Positions 6,898 to 10,893 of a stretch of DNA of 10,893 nucleotides are shown here, piece by piece. The position numbers were made by a program, and so were the translations under genes. The notes beneath the pieces were generated by a model, which was not told the origin of the DNA, made no database searches, and saw only the letters and a list, made by a program, of their open reading frames with translations. Source of the stretch: Acidobacteriaceae bacterium UBA1795 (GTDB lineage Bacteria > Acidobacteriota > Terriglobia > Terriglobales > Acidobacteriaceae); the NCBI GenBank assembly GCA_002314435.1, contig DCFV01000106.1, positions 1-10,893 on the forward strand. The letters are read 5' to 3'. Every line of letters starts with the position of its first letter. Position 1 is the stretch's first letter.

Positions 6898-6933
6898 GGC
6901 CCTTTCCCCCGTCCAAGGGAGAGGGCCATGCTT
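6898..6933 (+). terminator. Stem-loop between tonB and exbB, possible attenuator
   Basis: GGCCCTTTCCC (6898-6908) pairs with GGGAGAGGGCC (6917-6927): 11 continuous pairs, one of them a G-T wobble, with an 8-nt loop. A short T-run (CTTTT) follows 3 bases later. It starts 8 bases after the tonB stop. The weak T-tract suggests partial rather than complete termination, so exbB could still be reached by read-through, or the stem could protect the tonB message. Confidence 0.55.
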
Positions 6934-7014
6934 TTGGCCTGAGTGCGGTCTCCCAGTGGCCCGCATTCCCAGCACTCCGCCCCGGCGGATATGTAGTTCA
7001 CAAGAATACTCCTT

Positions 7015-7020
7015 AGGAGG
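7015..7020 (+). promoter_or_regulatory. Consensus ribosome binding site deciding the exbB GTG start
   Basis: A perfect AGGAGG lies 9 bases before GTG 7030. It is the best Shine-Dalgarno motif in the window and is the reason for choosing the GTG over the in-frame ATG at 7126. Strong initiation here fits the excess of ExbB over ExbD and TonB in known complexes. Confidence 0.8.
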
Positions 7021-7029
7021 AACGATTCA

Positions 7030-7773
7030 GTGATTCTCGCTCAGCTCACACACTTCGCTTCGCACACGGTCAGCAGCCTGGCTTTTCTTCTCCAGGAAGG
7101 GGAACAGACCGTCAGCTTCAGCCCCATGGGGCTGTGGGAACACATGGGATGGCTTGCACGCGCCGTGGCTATCCTCCTGTTCATCGAGTCCATCTGGTCG
7201 CTGGCCGTCATGATCGACCGCTACCTCTACTTCTCTGCGGCCCGCAAGCAGTCGCGTGAGTTCGCTCCCAAGGTTGCCGGTGCCCTCAAGGACAGCAAGC
7301 TGGAAGAGGCCATCAAGATTGCCGACCGCAACAAGAAGTCGCACCTGGCCGAAGTGGTCACCGCAGGCCTGCAGGAATTCCGTGCCTCCGGCGGCGTAGC
7401 CACTGAGACCACTATCGAGAGCTCGCAGCGCGCCCTCGAGCGTGCCGAAGCTATCGTGCACGCGAAGCTGAAGAGGGGTCTCTCGGTTCTGGCCACCATC
7501 GGTTCCACCGCTCCCTTCGTCGGCCTGTTCGGAACGGTCGTCGGCATTCTGAACGCCTTCCAGCAGATCGCCACCCAGAAGACTTCGGGCATCGGCGCGG
7601 TTGCCGGCGGCATTTCGGAAGCCCTTGTCACCACGGCTTTCGGACTGCTCGTCGCCATCCCGGCCGTTATGGCCTTCAACTACTTCACCGGCCGTGTCGA
7701 GGCCTTCGACGTGGAGATGGACAACTCCTCGAGCGAACTCGTGGACTACTTCATCAAGCAGAGCAAGCGCTAG
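7030..7773 (+). CDS. exbB: ExbB/TolQ/MotA-family proton channel protein
   Basis: ExbB forms the pentameric inner-membrane channel that houses ExbD and, with it, converts proton flow into motion of TonB. The 247-residue protein has a periplasmic N-terminal stretch of about 40 residues and three membrane helices (about 41-62, 153-176 and 190-218). The long cytoplasmic section (about 65-150) contains the family heptad-like helix ETTIESSQRALERAEAIVHAKLKRGLSVLATIGSTAPFVGLFGTV. Pore-lining threonines are visible at Thr169 (GLFGTV) and Thr201/Thr202 (EALVTTAFGLLVAIP). Length and layout fit ExbB or TolQ; the adjacent tonB favours ExbB. Hairpins lie on both sides of the gene, after tonB and after exbB itself. 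GTG start, with a consensus AGGAGG upstream. Confidence 0.94.
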   Translation: MILAQLTHFASHTVSSLAFLLQEGEQTVSFSPMGLWEHMGWLARAVAILLFIESIWSLAVMIDRYLYFSAARKQSREFAPKVAGALKDSKLEEAIKIADRNKKSHLAEVVTAGLQEFRASGGVATETTIESSQRALERAEAIVHAKLKRGLSVLATIGSTAPFVGLFGTVVGILNAFQQIATQKTSGIGAVAGGISEALVTTAFGLLVAIPAVMAFNYFTGRVEAFDVEMDNSSSELVDYFIKQSKR

Positions 7774-7802
7774 TTGAAGCAGTCAGCTGGAGCGGGAACT
7801 TG

Positions 7803-7845
7803 CGGCGACAGGAGAGTGGCAACCCTCTCTCCTGTCCGCCGGTTT
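7803..7845 (+). terminator. Strong stem-loop between exbB and the first exbD
   Basis: GACAGGAGAG (7807-7816) pairs with CTCTCCTGTC (7827-7836). After a bulged C, CGGC (7803-7806) pairs with GCCG (7838-7841), giving 14 pairs in all. Only three T residues follow. It begins 30 bases after the exbB stop and 124 before exbD. It may be a partial terminator or a processing/stability element that lowers exbD expression relative to exbB. Confidence 0.55.
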
Positions 7846-7926
7846 CATCCCCGGCGCGACGCTCAGTTTAAAGGCAGCACCGGACGCCATCCGGGACAAA
7901 AAATTCAAAGGCACGGAGCCTAACTA

Positions 7927-8355
7927 ATGGCAATCTCAGTTCGCGATGAAGGTAAGAAGGTCAACTCCGACATTAACGTGACCCCCATGGTCGACGTGAT
8001 GCTGGTGCTCTTGATCATTTTCATGGTCATCACTCCCATGCTGCAGAACAAGGTCGCCGTCGACATGGCCAAAGTCGAGAATCCGGCTCCCATGCCCGAT
8101 GCCGACAAGGAAGATGCCATCGTCGTCGCCATCACTCGCGACGGGGGAGTATACCTCGGACAGGACCGCATCGTTCTCGCCGACCTCGGCACCAAGGTGC
8201 GCGAAAAGCTGGCCGATACACCCGGCAAAACGATCTTTGTCCGCGCTGATGCGCGTGCTCAGTTTCGCGCGGTGGAAGACGCCATCGATGCCGTGCGTAC
8301 CGCCGGCGTGGATTCAGTAGGTCTGCTGACGCAGAAGCGTGAAGGCGGCCAGTAG
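7927..8355 (+). CDS. exbD: ExbD/TolR-family protein, first copy
   Basis: ExbD is the single-pass stator/rotor partner that sits inside the ExbB pentamer. This 142-residue copy has a short cytoplasmic N-terminus, then SDINVTPMVDVMLVLLIIFMVITPML. Asp23 in that stretch is the protonatable membrane aspartate essential in the family, and the helix spans about 22-40. The periplasmic domain (about 60-138) ends in the TolR-like section TIFVRADARAQFRAVEDAIDAVRTAGVDSVGLLTQK. GGAG (7915-7918) is 8 bases before the ATG. It differs from the next two copies in lacking their NRAERV-x-F-x-KGDD block and is closer to the standard ExbD type. Which of the three copies works with TonB cannot be told from sequence. 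Confidence 0.92.
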   Translation: MAISVRDEGKKVNSDINVTPMVDVMLVLLIIFMVITPMLQNKVAVDMAKVENPAPMPDADKEDAIVVAITRDGGVYLGQDRIVLADLGTKVREKLADTPGKTIFVRADARAQFRAVEDAIDAVRTAGVDSVGLLTQKREGGQ

Positions 8356-8409
8356 ATTTGGCCGGAGCACGGTTCTTAACGACTTGCAGGAAATGAGGAG
8401 TTTGAAGCC

Positions 8410-8847
8410 ATGGCAATGACAACTGGGGGCGGGGGAGGCTACTCGTCCAATATCAACGTTACGCCCATGATCGACATTCTGCTGGTGTTGTTGATCATCT
8501 TCATGGTCATTGTACCGGTCACGCCCAAGGGCTTGGAAGCTCTGGTGCCGCAGCCGCCCAAGGATCAGAAGCAGCAGCAGCAGCCCAACGATCGAACCAT
8601 TGTCGTGCAGGTACTGTACCAGCCCGGCGCTGCACCGCAGTACAAGATCAATGAGACGCCCGTGCAGAAGACCGACCTTCAGGCGCGGCTCTCCGATATC
8701 TACGCCAACCGTGCCGAGCGCGTCATGTTCGTCAAGGGCGACGATAATTTGGACTTTCGTTACGTAGCTGAGGTGATTGACATTGGCAAGTCTGCCAACG
8801 TAGATCACATCGGCCTCATGACGCCCAAGATTCTCGCTGGCCAATAA
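8410..8847 (+). CDS. exbD: ExbD/TolR-family protein, second copy
   Basis: A 145-residue ExbD paralogue. It opens with a glycine-rich cytoplasmic tail (TTGGGGGYSS), then INVTPMIDILLVLLIIFMVIVPV with the essential aspartate at Asp22 and the membrane helix at about 21-38. The periplasmic part contains a Gln-rich stretch (KDQKQQQQPNDR). It ends in NRAERVMFVKGDDNLDFRYVAEVIDIGKSANVDHIGLMTPK, a version shared with the third copy but not the first. AGGAG (8396-8400) is 9 bases before the ATG. A second ATG two codons in is possible but worse placed. The gap from the first copy is 54 bases; a short stem (CGGCC/GGCCG, 8346-8364) spans the preceding stop codon. The family is certain; its separate job is unknown. 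Confidence 0.92.
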   Translation: MAMTTGGGGGYSSNINVTPMIDILLVLLIIFMVIVPVTPKGLEALVPQPPKDQKQQQQPNDRTIVVQVLYQPGAAPQYKINETPVQKTDLQARLSDIYANRAERVMFVKGDDNLDFRYVAEVIDIGKSANVDHIGLMTPKILAGQ

Positions 8848-8897
8848 CATCAGGGGAACCAGACTCCTCCCTCCGGGGAGAAAAGGGGAGTTCCACC

Positions 8898-9341
8898 ATG
8901 ACAGTGAAGAGCGGCAGCCCTCGCGAATGGACGTCTACCATCAACGTCACTCCGCTGATTGATGTTTTGCTTGTCCTGCTCATAATCTTCATGGTGATTG
9001 CTCCCTCCTTGCCCAGGGGAGAGTCTGCCCGGATTCCACAGCCAGCAGTGAACGGCCTGAGCGGCGGCACTCCGGTGATCCTCGAAGTGTTAAGGGGAAG
9101 CGATGGTACGACGCACTTCACCATTAACCACGAGCAGGTGGCCCGGCAGGATCTGGCTGCGCGGCTGGCAGGCATCTATTTCAATCGAGCCGAGCGCGTA
9201 TTTTTTCTGAAGGGCGATGATCAGTTGAGCTTTGTTCAGGTGGCTGAGGCAATCGACGTCGGCCATGCGGCAGGGGCTGACCGCATCGGCCTGTTGACGC
9301 CGAACGCACAGGCCGGCGATGAGGAAAGCCTCTTTCCGTAG
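8898..9341 (+). CDS. exbD: ExbD/TolR-family protein, third copy
   Basis: A 147-residue ExbD paralogue with INVTPLIDVLLVLLIIFMVIAPS and the essential aspartate at Asp22. Its periplasmic end, NRAERVFFLKGDDQLSFVQVAEAIDVGHAAGADRIGLLTP, matches the second copy closely, pointing to a tandem duplication of that pair. Between helix and end domain it differs from copy two: a Gly/Thr-rich segment (NGLSGGTPVILEVLRGSDGTTHF) replaces the Gln-rich one. The C-terminus has an acidic extension (AGDEESLFP). GGGGAG (8885-8890) is 7 bases before the ATG. A small CTCCC/GGGAG hairpin (8867-8880) sits just upstream of it. The gap to copy two is 50 bases, so co-transcription is likely. It is the last membrane motor gene before the TPR lipoprotein. 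Confidence 0.91.
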   Translation: MTVKSGSPREWTSTINVTPLIDVLLVLLIIFMVIAPSLPRGESARIPQPAVNGLSGGTPVILEVLRGSDGTTHFTINHEQVARQDLAARLAGIYFNRAERVFFLKGDDQLSFVQVAEAIDVGHAAGADRIGLLTPNAQAGDEESLFP

Positions 9342-9367
9342 GCACAGCCGACGGAGAGAGACGGGAG

Positions 9368-9416
9368 TACAATTTTCGCATCCTGGTTTTCACCACTTGC
9401 ATGCGAAACCAGATGC
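9368..9416 (+). promoter_or_regulatory. -10-like box and leader stem before the TPR lipoprotein gene
   Basis: TACAAT (9368-9373) is a five-of-six -10 box, but no good -35 lies 16-18 bases upstream. A stem begins five bases later. GCAT/ATGC and CTGGTTTT/GAAACCAG (with one G-T pair and one bulged C) pair across 9378-9416 with a 14-nt loop. If the box is a promoter, the stem would sit at the very 5' end of the transcript and could stabilise it. No T-run follows, so it is not a terminator for the exbD genes. Confidence 0.4.
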
Positions 9417-9471
9417 TTGAGATTTCCAGGCGCGCACGAGACGGGCACGACCTGAAGGAGAAGAAGAGAAA

Positions 9472-10308
9472 ATGAATCGACCCGCACGTATTTCGGCGCT
9501 CGCGGTAGCTCTGGCCGGCCTGGTGCTTTCCATCAGCGGGTGCAACCGCCTGCAAGCTCGCGATCAGTTGAACAAGGGTGTTGACGCTTACAAGAGCGGC
9601 AAGTACGAACAGGCAATCGAGCACTTCCAGAAGGCTACTGAACTGGACCCAACCCTGCCTATGGCGAAGAGCTACCTGGCCACAGCGCTCTCGCAGAATA
9701 TCGTTCCTGGCCTTGAGACAGCGGAGAACCTGAAGACCGCCAACCAGGCGATCGGCATGTTCCAGCAGGTTCTGGCCAAGGACCCCAACGACGTTAATAG
9801 CATGAAGCAGATTGCCGGCATCTACTTCAACATGAAGAAGTTCGACGACGCCAAGGACTGGCAGAAGAAGGTTCTCGCGGCAGATCCGAAGGATCCTGAG
9901 GCCGCCTACACCATCGGCGTGATCAATTGGACCCTGGCCCACGACAATAAACTCAAGGCCTTGCAGGCCATTGGCTTGGATGACGACGGCAAGGGCAATG
10001 TGAAGGCGCCCAAGAAGGTGATGGAAGACCTGAAGGAAAAGAACAGTGCACTCGTCGACGAAGGCATGCAGTATCTGAATCAGGCTGTCACCAACCGGCC
10101 GAACTACGACGATGCCATGCAGTATCTGAATTTGATCTACCGCAATAAGGCGGATATGGATTTTGGCAATGCAACTGCCGTTGCAGCCGACTTGGCTGCT
10201 GCAGAGGACTGGACTCACAAGGCTATGGGCACTCGCAAGGCTAACGAAGAGAAGAAGGACAAGGGCCACGGTGGCATCACCATGGACGCCAACGGCAACA
10301 TGAAGTAA
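9472..10308 (+). CDS. TPR-repeat lipoprotein linked to TonB/ExbBD
   Basis: A 278-residue predicted lipoprotein. After a basic start (MNRPAR) comes a hydrophobic stretch (8-20) and a lipobox, ISGC, with Cys24 as the lipidated residue. The +2 residue is Asn, not Asp, so outer-membrane sorting is the default guess. Tetratricopeptide repeats are clear at about 31-64 (GVDAYKSGKYEQAIEHFQKATELDP), about 90-106 (NQAIGMFQQVLAKDPND) and 110-143 (IAGIYFNMKKFDDAKDWQKKVLAADP). A less regular helical region follows at about 195-255. The C-terminus is Lys-rich, then Gly/Asn-rich (KKDKGHGG...ANGNMK). AAGGAG at 9455-9460 supports the start. TPRs mediate protein contacts, so a periplasmic partner of the TonB/ExbB/ExbD machine is inferred from position only. 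The gap from the last exbD is 130 bases. No enzyme motif is seen. Confidence 0.85.
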   Translation: MNRPARISALAVALAGLVLSISGCNRLQARDQLNKGVDAYKSGKYEQAIEHFQKATELDPTLPMAKSYLATALSQNIVPGLETAENLKTANQAIGMFQQVLAKDPNDVNSMKQIAGIYFNMKKFDDAKDWQKKVLAADPKDPEAAYTIGVINWTLAHDNKLKALQAIGLDDDGKGNVKAPKKVMEDLKEKNSALVDEGMQYLNQAVTNRPNYDDAMQYLNLIYRNKADMDFGNATAVAADLAAAEDWTHKAMGTRKANEEKKDKGHGGITMDANGNMK

Positions 10309-10340
10309 GTTATTAGCCGCGCTTCTTCATTTCAGACCCA

Positions 10341-10380
10341 GAGGGCCTCCGTGCACAGCGCGGAGGCCTTCTGATGTTTA
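10341..10380 (+). terminator. Rho-independent-like terminator after the TPR gene
   Basis: GAGGGCCTCCGTGC (10341-10354) pairs with GCGCGGAGGCCTTC (10358-10371): 14 pairs, two of them G-T wobbles, with a 3-nt loop. It begins 33 bases after the TPR lipoprotein stop. The downstream sequence is moderately T-rich (TGATGTTTA) rather than a pure T-run. The stem is very stable, and the position marks the end of the + strand gene block. Confidence 0.7.
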
Positions 10381-10665
10381 TGGCACAAGTAGCAATCATC
10401 CCCTCAAGCGCGCGGCAGCCCCCAGCAGATCGCTTAGAGCAGGTTCTCCGATCAAAGCTCAAGGCGAGATGGAAGGGAAGGCTCTCAGATGAGCCAAAAT
10501 AGCACAGCACGAATAGCGATTAAGCATGGGGTCAGATTTATCAGGGAAGGCACGACCCGCACTCAGCGTAGCCGCTTTCAGAGGGGGTATACAGAGAAGT
10601 AGGGAGAAGCCCATACAACGCGCAGGCAGCAAGCTATCCGCCGTTTGAAAGACCGACCGCCAATT
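10381..10665. other. Intergenic region without a recognisable gene
   Basis: This stretch lies between the converging TPR lipoprotein gene and the - strand protein at the right edge. Its short open frames look like chance: they lack ribosome sites and known motifs. GGCTC/GAGCC (10482-10497) forms a 5-bp stem that could act for the - strand gene, but it is too weak to call. There is no clear repeat, tRNA or mobile-element end. Confidence 0.5.
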
Positions 10666-10893
10666 CTACTTGGAACTGTTCTTCAGTACCTGCTCGGCGT
10701 AGTAATTGCGCACTGCTGCCTGGTCATGCAAAACCTCGAAATAGGCATACTTCAGCAATTGCGCATGGCTCTCGCGCAGTTGCTGCCGTATCGTCTGCTG
10801 CACACGTGGATCGTTCAGTTCGCGCTGGCCTGCGGGCTCATGGGAAGCCAATTTGTAGATGGCATAGCCGATCACGCGTCGCATTGGGCCGGC
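10666..10893 (-). CDS. C-terminus of a probable SurA/parvulin-type peptidylprolyl isomerase
   Basis: The frame is open to the right edge, so only the last 75 residues are visible and the N-terminus lies outside; the Met at 10882-10884 is not assumed to be the start. The first visible part, GPMRRVIGYAIYKLASHEPAGQ, resembles the end of a parvulin rotamase domain (a G-x-x-R...GY-x-I-x-K-L strand). The rest is helical and charged (DPRVQQTIRQQLRESHAQLLKYAYFEVLHDQAAVRNYYAEQVL), like the closing helices of SurA-like chaperone-isomerases. Such proteins assist outer-membrane protein folding in the periplasm. No catalytic residues or signal peptide can be checked because they lie outside. The call rests on the tail alone, so another secreted helical protein remains possible. 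It converges on the TPR lipoprotein gene. Confidence 0.5.
   Translation of the reverse strand, partial: AGPMRRVIGYAIYKLASHEPAGQRELNDPRVQQTIRQQLRESHAQLLKYAYFEVLHDQAAVRNYYAEQVLKNSSK

Noticed and set aside
5099..6916. Open frame of 605 codons on the minus strand across secF and tonB
   Set aside because: It is the shadow of secF and tonB. It is rich in His/Arg/Gly low-complexity sequence, including the complement of the polyproline tract, and has no domain.
9181..10269. Open frame of 362 codons on the minus strand across the TPR gene
   Set aside because: Antisense to a lipoprotein with clear signal and repeats; no ribosome site and no family resemblance.
10313..10510. Small minus-strand frame of 65 codons after the TPR gene
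   Set aside because: It runs through the terminator hairpin and has no ribosome site or known motif.
10528..10545. GGGGTCAGATTTATC-like string that resembles the edge of some mobile elements
   Set aside because: No matching inverted end, target duplication or transposase remnant is visible nearby; a single short string is not evidence.

Overview
The window is a moderately GC-rich bacterial chromosome segment. It most likely comes from an acidobacterium (Acidobacteriota, Terriglobia/Acidobacteriaceae-like). I infer this from the order yajC-secD-secF-tonB-exbB-exbD-exbD-exbD-TPR lipoprotein and from the protein styles, which from memory resemble that group; no database was consulted. The envelope is Gram-negative: TonB, ExbB/ExbD and a lipoprotein signal are all present.

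Left part (1-2336): the 3' end of an FmdE-family zinc-ribbon protein on the + strand converges on a secreted GH31-like alpha-glycosidase on the - strand, with 28 bases between the two stop codons. A roughly 640-base stretch without a convincing gene (2337-2975) separates the glycosidase from the main gene block. It holds a candidate promoter, a 12-bp tandem repeat and a small hairpin.

Centre (2976-10308): nine same-strand genes form the core. yajC, secD and secF encode the proton-motive-force-driven accessory module of the Sec translocon. A promoter-containing gap follows, then tonB (with a 14-proline run), exbB and three consecutive exbD genes, and finally a TPR lipoprotein. Together these predict an inner-membrane energising complex (ExbB channel with several ExbD stators), a periplasm-spanning TonB, and a lipoprotein that could work with it. 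SecDF and TonB/ExbBD both use the proton motive force, one to complete protein export and the other to drive outer-membrane transport. Several gene junctions carry stem-loops, which may set relative expression levels.

Right part (10309-10893): a strong terminator-like hairpin ends the block. About 290 bases follow with no convincing gene. The window closes with the C-terminal end of a - strand protein that looks like a SurA/parvulin-type peptidylprolyl isomerase. I see no CRISPR array, tRNA, rRNA, insertion sequence or defence system. The most noteworthy content is the SecDF / TonB-ExbB-ExbD(x3)-TPR cluster and its intercistronic RNA structures.
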